Origin: Nitrosomonadaceae bacterium
GTDB lineage: Bacteria; Pseudomonadota; Gammaproteobacteria; Burkholderiales; Usitatibacteraceae
DNA: 9,207 nucleotides
Assembly: GCA_021300055.1 (NCBI GenBank)
Contig: JAJTHU010000092.1
Coordinates: 1 to 9,207, forward strand
Direction of reading: 5' to 3'
A model generated the notes under the pieces. It ran no database searches. It was not told where the DNA came from and saw only the letters and a list, made by a program, of their open reading frames with translations. The translations under genes were made by a program, and so were the position numbers. Below are positions 1-6,057 of this stretch, piece after piece; position 1 is the stretch's first letter, and each line of letters opens with the position of its first letter.

Positions 1-1
1 A

Positions 2-145
2 TCGACCAACGGCACCTATGTCACACTAGCGGATGGCTCAGAAATTCACTTGCGCCTTGAAGCGCTTCCCCTGCAAGGCTCCGGCCTTATCGGCCTGGGC
101 GCACCGACGCGAGAGGCTACCGACCCAGTGGCATTTAGCGCGTAG
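2..145 (+). CDS. FHA-domain protein, C-terminal end (partial)
   Basis: The open frame that enters at the window start reads STNGTYV at its first seven residues and stops at TAG 143-145, leaving 47 residues. S-x-NGT is the hallmark of forkhead-associated domains, which bind phosphothreonine peptides. The Ser and Asn lie in the phosphopeptide-binding loops. The following stretch (TLADGSEIHLRLEALPLQG) fits the last beta-strands of the fold, and about 15 polar residues form the tail. The protein is therefore likely to end with its FHA domain and to act in Ser/Thr-kinase or secretion-type signalling, but the upstream domains lie outside the window. It converges on the anti-sigma gene. I am fairly sure of the domain and unsure of the role. 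Confidence 0.72.
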   Translation, partial: STNGTYVTLADGSEIHLRLEALPLQGSGLIGLGAPTREATDPVAFSA

Positions 146-152
146 TCATTGC

Positions 153-175
153 GCTGACCTCGTGCCCAGGTCAGC
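153..175. terminator. Hairpin between convergent genes, possible bidirectional terminator
   Basis: A perfect 8-bp inverted repeat, GCTGACCT (153-160) and AGGTCAGC (168-175), surrounds a 7-nt loop. It lies between the stop of the FHA gene (145) and the stop of the anti-sigma gene (224), where a shared terminator is expected. There is no T-run on either side, so it is not a textbook intrinsic terminator. Confidence 0.4.
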
Positions 176-223
176 AGCATGAACTCAATACGTTGTCAGT
201 GCCCGCGGCAGCAGGTCCGCGCC

Positions 224-463
224 CTAGCTGACCGCGTCGTCAGGCGCTTTCGCGCCAGAGGCGTACTGCCGTGAAAGCTGCTGTAGCAACTTGAGCTGCT
301 GCTCGAAACGTTGGCAGTTGAGGCATTCCATCAAGTGCATGCTCAATTCACGGCGCTCATCATGATTGAGCTCCCGGTCAAATCGGAAGCTGATCAGCCG
401 CGCTGCTTCGCGACAAGATACATCGCGAGTGCCATCGGGATATCGTGCTACGTCGTCTGTCAT
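224..463 (-). CDS. Zinc-binding anti-sigma factor (ZAS / zf-HC2 type), partner of the upstream ECF sigma factor
   Basis: This gene encodes a 79-residue soluble protein with no membrane segment. Counted from the chosen start, it has Cys17 in the context SCREAARL, followed by H43-x3-C47-x2-C50 (HLMECLNC). This is the HxxxCxxC pattern plus upstream Cys of zinc-containing anti-sigma domains, which clamp ECF sigma factors and can release them when the zinc thiols are oxidised. The ATG at 463 is preferred because it overlaps the sigma stop codon as ATGA; a TTG four codons upstream (475) is also open. The tight coupling to the sigma gene indicates co-expression. The soluble form and exposed CxxC suggest a cytoplasmic signal such as redox or metal stress, but this is inference. 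Confidence 0.82.
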   Translation of the reverse strand: MTDDVARYPDGTRDVSCREAARLISFRFDRELNHDERRELSMHLMECLNCQRFEQQLKLLQQLSRQYASGAKAPDDAVS

Positions 464-1032
464 TTTCCGAACCAATTCTTTTCAAGGCACTCGCGCAGTG
501 CAACACGCGCTCGGTGCAGGATTACCCAACAATTGGACGACGAGATATCGAATTCCTTACAGATCGTCTCGGTATCTTCGCCCATGACCTCGCGCTGAAA
601 GAAAACTTGGGCCGTGGTCGTCGGCAATTTGTCCATACAGCGCTCAAACGCCGCAAAGAAGGCGCGCTGCTCGTGCGCGGCGTCCGGAAGCGTCCAAACG
701 GCGAATTCAGCGCGCCAATGACCCGTCTCGTCAAACAACGCGTCTAGCCAATCGTCCGCCTCTTCGCCAGCCGATGGCGCGCTCGCAAAGCGCTCGCGTT
801 CTGTGGTGACGCGACGCTGGTAGTCGATGATCTTGTGCTTGAGAATGCTGGTGAGCCATGTGCGCAGGCTAGCGTCCCCCGCGAAGTTGGCGCTTCCTGA
901 AAGCGCTGCTAGAAGCGCCTCTTGCACCACCTCTTCGGCGATATCTTGATCGCGCAATTTGGCGAGTGCAAAGCGCAATAGGTAGGCGCGCTCAGCGTCG
1001 ATTTGTTCATACAGTCTGGTGCTATCTCGCAT
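460..1032 (-). CDS. ECF-type RNA polymerase sigma-70 family sigma factor
   Basis: This is a 190-residue sigma factor with only regions 2 and 4. Region 2 spans roughly residues 14-75 and includes the core-binding stretch around DIAEEVVQEAL and the -10-recognition helix ending in KIIDYQRR. Region 4 spans roughly 125-178 and has a helix-turn-helix around ETICKEFDISSSNCWVILHR. The linker carries an acidic, Trp-containing insert. The wording GEDTETICKE..SNCWV.LHRAR resembles the TIGR02943 group of betaproteobacterial ECF sigma factors (from memory, not searched). The frame stays open upstream to 1104, but ATG 1032 is preferred because it has GGAG six bases ahead; ATG 1044 has no comparable site. 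The gene is followed at an ATGA overlap by its anti-sigma factor and is divergent from hsp20. Confidence 0.85.
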   Translation of the reverse strand: MRDSTRLYEQIDAERAYLLRFALAKLRDQDIAEEVVQEALLAALSGSANFAGDASLRTWLTSILKHKIIDYQRRVTTERERFASAPSAGEEADDWLDALFDETGHWRAEFAVWTLPDAAHEQRAFFAAFERCMDKLPTTTAQVFFQREVMGEDTETICKEFDISSSNCWVILHRARVALRECLEKNWFGK

Positions 1033-1042
1033 GAGGTACTCC
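1033..1042 (-). promoter_or_regulatory. Ribosome binding site that sets the sigma-factor start
   Basis: On the minus strand GGAG (1042-1039) lies six bases before ATG 1032. The alternative ATG at 1044 overlaps this site and has no purine-rich stretch ahead of it. This supports the 190-residue product. Confidence 0.6.
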
Positions 1043-1078
1043 ATGCGGTACGCATGAGCGTTGCAGCGGGCGGTGGAG

Positions 1079-1105
1079 ACTAAGGTCTTGGTCGCGCATT
1101 TCAAG
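1079..1105 (-). promoter_or_regulatory. Candidate promoter for the sigma/anti-sigma pair
   Basis: On the minus strand CTTGAAAT (from 1105) is followed, 13 nt after the CTTGAAA core, by CCTTAGT. The -35 core is identical to that of the divergent hsp20 promoter, but the -10 is a poorer match to the RpoH consensus. A start near 1073 would give a leader of about 40 nt. It may be read by RpoH or by the ECF factor itself; the sequence cannot decide. Confidence 0.35.
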
Positions 1106-1150
1106 TGCGATTAAGCCATATTTTTCTGCTTCGTCACCGCATAGCAGCGA

Positions 1151-1178
1151 CTTGAAATTACCTCGCAAAAACCTATCT
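1151..1178 (+). promoter_or_regulatory. RpoH (sigma32)-type heat-shock promoter of hsp20
   Basis: CTTGAAA (1151-1157) is followed after 13 nt by ACCTATCT (1171-1178). The heat-shock consensus is CTTGAA, a spacer of about 13-15 nt, and CCCCATNT. The -35 is exact and the -10 keeps CC, AT and the last T. Position and direction fit the small heat-shock gene, with a leader of about 75 nt. Confidence 0.65.
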
Positions 1179-1189
1179 GCTAGGTATGA

Positions 1190-1236
1190 GACAGCCAACG
1201 CTGTCACGACTGTGCGGCGCCGCTTATGGCGCGCAC
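1190..1236 (+). promoter_or_regulatory. Two potential stem-loops in the hsp20 5' leader
   Basis: The first stem pairs GACAGC (1190-1195) with GCTGTC (1200-1205) across a CAAC loop. The second pairs GTGCGGCGCC (1212-1221) with GGCGCGCAC (1228-1236) with one bulged base. Small heat-shock mRNAs often carry RNA thermometers. Here the ribosome binding site at 1246-1252 is not obviously paired in either stem, so a thermosensor role is only a possibility. Confidence 0.3.
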
Positions 1237-1245
1237 CCAACCACC

Positions 1246-1252
1246 AAGAGGA
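1246..1252 (+). promoter_or_regulatory. Ribosome binding site that sets the hsp20 start
   Basis: AAGAGGA lies six bases before ATG 1259. The open frame continues upstream to an ATG at 1226, which has no such site and would add 11 residues with no family resemblance. Confidence 0.7.
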
Positions 1253-1258
1253 CCGATC

Positions 1259-1693
1259 ATGAATGCACTGACCCGTTTCCAGACCCAGCGCCTGCGTCCT
1301 GCACTGGCCACCGAATTGTTTCCGACCAATGACCTGTTCGCGCACTTCTTCCGCCCAACTGCAGACGTCGCGCCAGAAATCAAGCTTGAGGTTTCGGAAG
1401 ACGAAAAAGCTTATGCCGTTGCGGCAACGATCCCCGGCGTGCGCAAAGAAGACATCCACGTCTCTGTCGAGGGTGGCAGCGTCACCATCGAAGCCGAGGT
1501 GAAGCAGGAATCCAAAGAAGAGAATGCCCGCGTTTTGCACAGCGAGCGCTTCTACGGCAAGACCTCGCGCAGCTTTTCAGTCGCACAAGATATCGATGAA
1601 GGCGCGGTAGAAGCCAAATACGCAGACGGCGTATTGCGATTGGTGTTGCCAAAGAAGGCCGTCACCTCCGGGCGCAAGATCACCATTTCGTAA
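1259..1693 (+). CDS. Small heat-shock protein, Hsp20/alpha-crystallin family
   Basis: This is a 144-residue cytosolic ATP-independent holdase that binds unfolding proteins as large oligomers. The N-terminal arm (about 1-38) contains FPTNDLFAHFF, typical of the segment that sets oligomer assembly. The alpha-crystallin domain spans about 39-135: IKLEVSEDEKAYAVAATIPGV, then KEDIHVSVEGGSVTIEAE, then SFSVAQDIDEGAVEAKYADGV and LRLVLPKK. The C-terminus RKITIS provides the I-x-I anchor that docks onto a neighbouring subunit. Start and ribosome binding site are clear, and an RpoH-like promoter precedes it. It is convergent with trmL, with only 26 bases between the stops. The name ibpA/hspA would be a guess, so no symbol is given. 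Confidence 0.93.
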   Translation: MNALTRFQTQRLRPALATELFPTNDLFAHFFRPTADVAPEIKLEVSEDEKAYAVAATIPGVRKEDIHVSVEGGSVTIEAEVKQESKEENARVLHSERFYGKTSRSFSVAQDIDEGAVEAKYADGVLRLVLPKKAVTSGRKITIS

Positions 1694-1719
1694 GTAGTTG
1701 ATCGACAAACGGACGCAGC

Positions 1720-2190
1720 TCAGCGCATCACGCTCCCGGGATACCCCAACTGACGCCAGGCTTCATAGACTGCCACAGCAACACAGTTGGATAGGTTCAG
1801 GCTACGATTGTCTGGCCGCATGGGTAGCGTGACGCGCTGAGCAGGCGGGATCTCCGCCATGATCGCGTCCGGCGTTCCGCTGGTTTCTCTTCCAAAGACC
1901 AGCACGTCGTCCGCACGGTACGCGAACTGATCGACACGCGTCGTTGCACCCGTCTCGACCAACACTAGGCGACGCCCCGCGAGCATGGTTTTGCATGCGG
2001 CCCAATCGGCGTGGTGTTCAATGTTGGCGAGCTCGTGATAGTCGAGCCCCGCACGGCGGACGCGCGCATCGTCCCATTCAAAACCCAGCGGATGCACGAG
2101 GTGCAAGCGCGCGCCGGTGTTGGCACATAAGCGGATGACATTGCCCGTGTTCGGCGGAATTTCGGGGTGCAACAGCACGACATCGATCAT
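1720..2190 (-). CDS. trmL: tRNA (cytidine(34)-2'-O)-methyltransferase, SPOUT family
   Basis: This 156-residue minimal SPOUT enzyme uses SAM to methylate the ribose of the wobble base (C/U34) of tRNA-Leu isoacceptors. Its trefoil-knot motifs are all present: IPPNTGNVIRLCANTG (about 11-26), LVFGRETSGTP in the middle (the G-R-E-x-S-G signature), and RSLNLSNCVAVAVYEAWRQLGY near the C-terminus. The length matches the family. ATG 2190 is chosen because the protein then starts MIDVVLLHPEIPPNTGN as in homologues, it overlaps the comF stop as ATGA, and AAGGA precedes it at good spacing. A longer open frame to 2226 lies inside comF. It is co-transcribed with comF, an arrangement common in betaproteobacteria. 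Confidence 0.94.
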   Translation of the reverse strand: MIDVVLLHPEIPPNTGNVIRLCANTGARLHLVHPLGFEWDDARVRRAGLDYHELANIEHHADWAACKTMLAGRRLVLVETGATTRVDQFAYRADDVLVFGRETSGTPDAIMAEIPPAQRVTLPMRPDNRSLNLSNCVAVAVYEAWRQLGYPGSVMR

Positions 2191-2885
2191 GATGCGCGTC
2201 CTTGAAGTGCGCGCGCCACAACCCATGCGCGCACCTCGATGGCGCCGACAGCGAGTAGCACCTCGGCGGCCTCGCCGATGGTAGTGCCAGTGGTCATCAC
2301 GTCATCCACAAGGATGACCTGCTTACCGTGAAGCGACTCATCGCATGCAAACGCGCCGCGCAGGTTGCGCCGACGCGCGGCACCGTCGAGCCCGGATTGC
2401 GGCGGTGTTTCGCGGACGCGCCGCAATCGATCGTGCACCACCGGGACATCGAGCGCGCGACCGACAGCGGATGCGAGAAGCGCTGATTGATTGAACCCTC
2501 TTTCGGCAAGACGTTTCGGTGCGAGTGGCACGGGCACCAGCACGGCGTCACCAAGATTGCTGAGTTCGTTACGCCCAGCGAGCTGTTGCACCGACTGGAC
2601 CATCGCGTCTGTAAAGAATTGAACCAACCCCAGATTCGCCGAGAACTTAAACGACTGCACCAAGCGGTCGAGCGGGAATCGGTAGTCAAAGCAAGCCATC
2701 ACCGCAGACTGCGGCGGCGGATGCGCCAAGCACGCGCCGCACCGGTTCGCGCTTGCGCTCGGCTGCGCACAGCCCGGACAGGCGGAGGCCAGATCAATCG
2801 ACGGCAACTGCTGCGCGCAATCGGAACAAACGACGTCGGCTTGCTCTGCATCGCAAAGCTCGCAGCACTGGTCGAATGCACGCAT
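2187..2885 (-). CDS. comF: ComF family protein (double zinc ribbon plus phosphoribosyltransferase domain)
   Basis: This 232-residue protein resembles ComF/GntX, which is linked to DNA uptake during natural transformation; its biochemical activity is not settled. The N-terminal double zinc ribbon has four CxxC pairs: C8/C11, C20/C23, C36/C39 and C49/C52. The phosphoribosyltransferase domain follows, with the family motif VPVPLAPKRLAERGFNQS in the middle and the PRPP-binding loop VILVDDVMTTGTT at about 190-202. The ATG at 2885 is the conservative start. A GTG at 2915 has a better upstream site (GGAAGG) and would add ten residues, giving a spacing before the first CxxC closer to many homologues. 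The frame stays open to 3827 antisense to bioB, but that part has no zinc-ribbon character. The gene is followed by trmL at an ATGA overlap. Confidence 0.9.
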   Translation of the reverse strand: MRAFDQCCELCDAEQADVVCSDCAQQLPSIDLASACPGCAQPSASANRCGACLAHPPPQSAVMACFDYRFPLDRLVQSFKFSANLGLVQFFTDAMVQSVQQLAGRNELSNLGDAVLVPVPLAPKRLAERGFNQSALLASAVGRALDVPVVHDRLRRVRETPPQSGLDGAARRRNLRGAFACDESLHGKQVILVDDVMTTGTTIGEAAEVLLAVGAIEVRAWVVARALQGRAS

Positions 2886-2944
2886 TCGCCCAGCAAGCGA
2901 AAACACGCCTTTCACCCCTAGCACCCTTCCGCTCACCAAATTAG

Positions 2945-2964
2945 CGATTGTCGTCCGATTGCCG
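2945..2964. repeat. 9-mer direct repeat upstream of the bio promoter
   Basis: CGATTGTCG (2945-2953) and CGATTGCCG (2956-2964) differ at one base and are offset by 11 nt, about one helical turn. They lie just upstream of the -35 box at 2973, in the spacer between the divergent comF and bioB. This could be a regulator-binding site, but no known family site is recognised. Confidence 0.3.
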
Positions 2965-2972
2965 ACGCAAAA

Positions 2973-3001
2973 TTGACATAAAAGAACCCGCGCTTCATAG
3001 T
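2973..3001 (+). promoter_or_regulatory. Sigma70 promoter of the biotin operon
   Basis: TTGACA (2973-2978) is an exact -35 hexamer. After a 17-nt spacer comes CATAGT (2996-3001), matching TATAAT at four of six bases. Transcription would start near 3008, giving a leader of about 37 nt before bioB. No inverted GTAAAC/GTTTAC pair of the BirA operator type is visible here. Confidence 0.65.
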
Positions 3002-3044
3002 GCGAGTTTAGCCTTTCGGCCAACCCGCCCTGCCATCGCTCCCC

Positions 3045-4070
3045 ATGGAAACTGCTCAAGTCAATTCGTCGGCGCCCGCCACCTCCAGCCACGCCAAGCC
3101 CATCACGATCACCAAGCGCTGGCAATCTACAGAGTGGACAGTCGCCGCCGTTGAGGCGCTGTTCGCGCTGCCGTTTGCCGACCTGATCCACCGCGCGCAG
3201 AGCGTACACCGTGAGCATCACGATCCGAACAAGGTGCAGCTCTCGACCCTGCTCTCGATCAAGACCGGCGGCTGCCCAGAAGACTGCGGGTACGGCCCCC
3301 AAGCGGCGCGCTATCACTCCGGTGTTGAAAACGAAGCCATGCTCGATATCGCAGAAGTCGTTGCTACTGCAAAGCTCGCCAAAGAAAACGGGGCTTCGCG
3401 CTTTTGCATGGGTGCGGCGTGGCGCGGCCCCAAGCAGCGCGACCTCGAGCCCGTGCTCGACATGGTGCGCGAAGTGAAGGCGCTCGGACTCGAGACCTGC
3501 TGCACCCTCGGCATGCTGAAGCCCGGACAAGCCGAACAACTCAAGGACGCCGGGCTCGATTACTACAACCATAACCTCGACACGGCGCCTGAGTTCTACG
3601 GCGACATCATCTCGACCCGCGACTACCAAGACCGCCTCGATACACTCGGCCGTGTGCGCGACGCGGGCATCAACGTGTGCTGTGGTGGCATCGTTGGTAT
3701 GGGTGAATCGCGCACCGAACGCGCCGGGTTGGTTGCGCAGCTGGCGTCGATGGACCCGCAGCCGGAGTCCGTTCCCATTAACTACCTCGTGCAAGTTGAA
3801 GGCACGCCGCTGCACGATCAACTGCAAGGCGAAAAGGCAATCGATTGGACGGAGTTCGTCCGCACCATCGCCGTGGCGCGCATCACCATGCCGAAGAGCT
3901 TTGTGAGGCTGTCGGCCGGGCGTCAGGAGATGAATGAAGCCACGCAGGCGATGTGCTTCCTCGCAGGGGCCAATTCGATTTTCTATGGCGAGAAATTACT
4001 CACCACCGGCAACCCCGATGTTGAGCGTGATCGCGCACTTTTCACCAAGCTGGGTGTGACGCCGCTGTAA
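3045..4070 (+). CDS. bioB: Biotin synthase, radical-SAM enzyme, with the third [4Fe-4S] cysteine replaced by Gly
   Basis: This 341-residue protein aligns throughout with BioB, which inserts sulfur into dethiobiotin to make biotin using a SAM-cleaving [4Fe-4S] cluster and a sacrificial [2Fe-2S] cluster. The [2Fe-2S] ligands are present: C121 (RFCMGAAW), C152 (ETCCTLG), C212 (VCCGGIVG) and R288 (FVRLSAGR), matching E. coli C97, C128, C188 and R260. NHNLDT and NEATQAMCFLAGANSIFYG are also intact. The radical-SAM motif reads C77-P-E-D-C81-G-Y-G84, whereas the family has Cys at the last position. GGC at 3294-3296 is one base from TGC. As read, the protein should not hold a normal cluster. ATG 3045 is the only possible start after the in-frame TAG at 3009. 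It lacks a Shine-Dalgarno sequence and gives an N-terminal extension of about 20 residues compared with E. coli. Confidence 0.95.
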   Translation: METAQVNSSAPATSSHAKPITITKRWQSTEWTVAAVEALFALPFADLIHRAQSVHREHHDPNKVQLSTLLSIKTGGCPEDCGYGPQAARYHSGVENEAMLDIAEVVATAKLAKENGASRFCMGAAWRGPKQRDLEPVLDMVREVKALGLETCCTLGMLKPGQAEQLKDAGLDYYNHNLDTAPEFYGDIISTRDYQDRLDTLGRVRDAGINVCCGGIVGMGESRTERAGLVAQLASMDPQPESVPINYLVQVEGTPLHDQLQGEKAIDWTEFVRTIAVARITMPKSFVRLSAGRQEMNEATQAMCFLAGANSIFYGEKLLTTGNPDVERDRALFTKLGVTPL

Positions 4071-4075
4071 CGCCG

Positions 4076-5287
4076 ATGCCTGTCGACGATTTCGGCGCAC
4101 AGCTCTCGGAGCTCGCGCAAGCGGACCAACTGCGCGCGCGCCGGATTGTGGGCAGCGCGCAAGATGCATCGATGTTGATCGATGGACAGCGCGTGCTTTC
4201 GTTCGCGAGCAATGATTACCTCGGCCTCGCCAACCACCCGCGCGTAGTCGAGGCAACGATGCGTGCGCTCAAGAAATACGGCTTGGGCGCCGGTGCCTCG
4301 CACATGGTCACAGGTCACCACGCGCTGCACGAAGAACTCGAAGCGCGCCTCGCGACGTTTTCAGGGTTTCCACGCGCGCTGTTGTTCGGCTCTGGCTACG
4401 CCGCCAATCTCGGCATCCTCACTGCGCTCGCTGGCCGCGGCGACACCATCTTTGCGGACAAGCTGAACCACGCGTGTCTGAACGATGGCGCGCTGCTGTC
4501 ACGCGCGAACTTCAAACGCTATCCGCATAACGACATCGGCAAGCTCCGCGCCATGCTGGCAGATTCAGCGAAAGGTGCGTCAAACACCGCGCGCCGCCTC
4601 ATTGTTGCCGACGCCGTATTCAGCATGGACGGTGACATCGCCCCCGTGCCGGAGCTCCTCGAACTCGCCGAGGAATACGATGCGCTGCTCGTGCTCGATG
4701 ACGCGCACGGCTTTGGTGTGCTGGGCTATCGCGGTCGTGGCGTGCTTGAGCACTTCAACCTGATTGGCAGCGACGCAAAGCCTGCAAACCCACGCATCGT
4801 TTACATGGCCACACTCGGCAAAGCAGCGGGTGGGTATGGGGCGTTCGTTGCGGGGCATGAGGACGTGGTCGAGTGGATCATGCAAGCAGCACGCACGTAT
4901 TTGTTCTCAACGGCAACGCCACCCGCACTCGCTGCAGGCGCGATCGCAGCGTTGGATGTGATGCAAGAGGACCATGAGCGACGCCGACACTTGCGCACGC
5001 TGATCGACTTCTTTTCGGATTCACTCAAACTGCAGTACGCAAAGCTGCCGTTTTCGCAAACTGCGATTCAGCCAATCATCGTCGGCAGCAATCACGATGC
5101 CCTTGCGTTTGCCGAGGCCTTGCGCGAGCGCCATTTCCTGGTTCCAGCGATTCGCCCGCCGACCGTCCCGAACGGCACGGCGCGTCTGCGCGTGTCGCTT
5201 TCGTCCAACCATGTTGCCGACGACGTGTTTGACCTTATCACCGCGATCACCGACATCGAGGTGCAGTTGCTGGGGCAGCGTGCATGA
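4076..5287 (+). CDS. bioF: 8-amino-7-oxononanoate (KAPA) synthase
   Basis: This 403-residue PLP enzyme of the alpha-oxoamine synthase family condenses a pimeloyl thioester with L-alanine, releasing CO2, to form KAPA. Visible features are SFASNDYLGLANHP (about 42-55), GAGASHMVTGHH (71-82), H132 in LNHACLND (PLP-stacking His), VFSMDGDIAP (181-190), D208 and H211 in the DDAHG motif, and K249 in ATLGKAAGGYG (Schiff-base lysine). IRPPTVPNGTARLRVSLS near the C-terminus matches the family closely. The catalytic set is complete. It starts five bases after the bioB stop with no clear Shine-Dalgarno sequence, so coupling to bioB translation is likely. Its last codons overlap bioH as ATGA. Confidence 0.96.
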   Translation: MPVDDFGAQLSELAQADQLRARRIVGSAQDASMLIDGQRVLSFASNDYLGLANHPRVVEATMRALKKYGLGAGASHMVTGHHALHEELEARLATFSGFPRALLFGSGYAANLGILTALAGRGDTIFADKLNHACLNDGALLSRANFKRYPHNDIGKLRAMLADSAKGASNTARRLIVADAVFSMDGDIAPVPELLELAEEYDALLVLDDAHGFGVLGYRGRGVLEHFNLIGSDAKPANPRIVYMATLGKAAGGYGAFVAGHEDVVEWIMQAARTYLFSTATPPALAAGAIAALDVMQEDHERRRHLRTLIDFFSDSLKLQYAKLPFSQTAIQPIIVGSNHDALAFAEALRERHFLVPAIRPPTVPNGTARLRVSLSSNHVADDVFDLITAITDIEVQLLGQRA

Positions 5288-6057
5288 CCGTATTTGTCGA
5301 TGTCGTTGGTGGACGGGGGCGCGGCCCTAACTTGACCTTGCTCCACGGTTGGGGGCTCAACAGCCGCGTATGGGATGGCGTGAAGGATGCGCTCGCGGAG
5401 CGATTCACCTTGCACCTGATCGACCTGCCTGGGCATGGCCTCTCACAGGGGGCACCGGTTACCTCAATCGGTGCGTTTGTTGACGCCGTTGCGCACGCCA
5501 TGCCGCAGCGGTCGCACTTGCTCGGCTGGTCGCTGGGCGGACACACCGCGCTTGCACTAGCAGCAATGCATCCAACGCGTGTTGATAAGCTAGTGACGGT
5601 GTGCTGCACACCACGCTTTATCGCATCTGAAGACTGGCCGCAGGGCAAACGCGCGGAAGTACTCGCCGAATTTGCGCGCCGACTCGGCAGCAATTACAGC
5701 GCAACCATACGTAACTTCCTTGCGCTGCAAGCACTCAGCATGCCCGAAGCGCGCGACGTGGTTCGCGCGCTGTACCAAGCCGTCGAGGCGCACGGCGCCC
5801 CTTCGGTTGAGAGCCTCGCGGCTGCCCTCGACATCTTGAAGGTAAGCGATATCCGTCACCTCGTGCCGAAAGTGCAAGCACCGACGCTTGTCATTCAGGG
5901 CGACCACGACGCGCTGACCTCAACAGCATCGGCTGAGTGGCTCGCTGCCAACCTCGCCGACAGCACTTACTGCCTCATGGAGCACGCTGCGCACGCGCCC
6001 TTCATTTCGCATCGCGACGCGTTCCTCGACCACGTTATTGCGTTTTTAGAGTCATGA
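5284..6057 (+). CDS. bioH: Pimeloyl-ACP methyl ester carboxylesterase
   Basis: This 257-residue alpha/beta-hydrolase cleaves the methyl ester of pimeloyl-ACP, ending the disguised fatty-acid elongation started by BioC. The oxyanion segment LLHGWGLNSRVW lies at 19-30. The nucleophile elbow GWSLGG places Ser83, the acid is most likely D209 in QGDHDALT, and the base is H237 in HAAHAPFISH. Length and residue positions agree with E. coli BioH (S82, D207, H235). Unlike E. coli, where bioH is unlinked, the gene sits within the bio operon between bioF and bioC, overlapping each by four bases (ATGA). Confidence 0.94.
   Translation: MTVFVDVVGGRGRGPNLTLLHGWGLNSRVWDGVKDALAERFTLHLIDLPGHGLSQGAPVTSIGAFVDAVAHAMPQRSHLLGWSLGGHTALALAAMHPTRVDKLVTVCCTPRFIASEDWPQGKRAEVLAEFARRLGSNYSATIRNFLALQALSMPEARDVVRALYQAVEAHGAPSVESLAAALDILKVSDIRHLVPKVQAPTLVIQGDHDALTSTASAEWLAANLADSTYCLMEHAAHAPFISHRDAFLDHVIAFLES

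Noticed and set aside
445..747. 100-residue plus-strand open frame over the sigma factor
   Set aside because: It is antisense to sigma region 4, with no start signal and no recognisable domain.
1022..1540. 172-residue minus-strand open frame opposite hsp20
   Set aside because: It is antisense to the conserved alpha-crystallin domain and covers the divergent promoter region; it is a shadow of GC-rich coding.
1694..1719. Bidirectional terminator between hsp20 and trmL
   Set aside because: The 26-base gap holds no stem longer than about three pairs.
2487..2921. 144-residue plus-strand open frame over comF
   Set aside because: It is a mirror of the ComF reading frame, and its composition is that of a shadow frame.
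2886..2972. Promoter for comF on the minus strand (TTGCGT...GCTAAT)
   Set aside because: The spacing is 19 nt and both boxes match poorly, so it is not supported well enough to annotate.
2916..3827. Minus-strand open frame extending comF upstream to 546 residues
   Set aside because: It runs antisense through the bioB N-terminal half and the promoter region. The extra part shows no domain, and the zinc ribbon marks the true N-terminus.
3045..4070. bioB as a frameshifted or truncated pseudogene
   Set aside because: The frame is continuous and conserved residues persist to the end (LFTKLGVTPL). The only lesion seen is Gly84. The shorter C-terminus than E. coli does not remove known catalytic residues.
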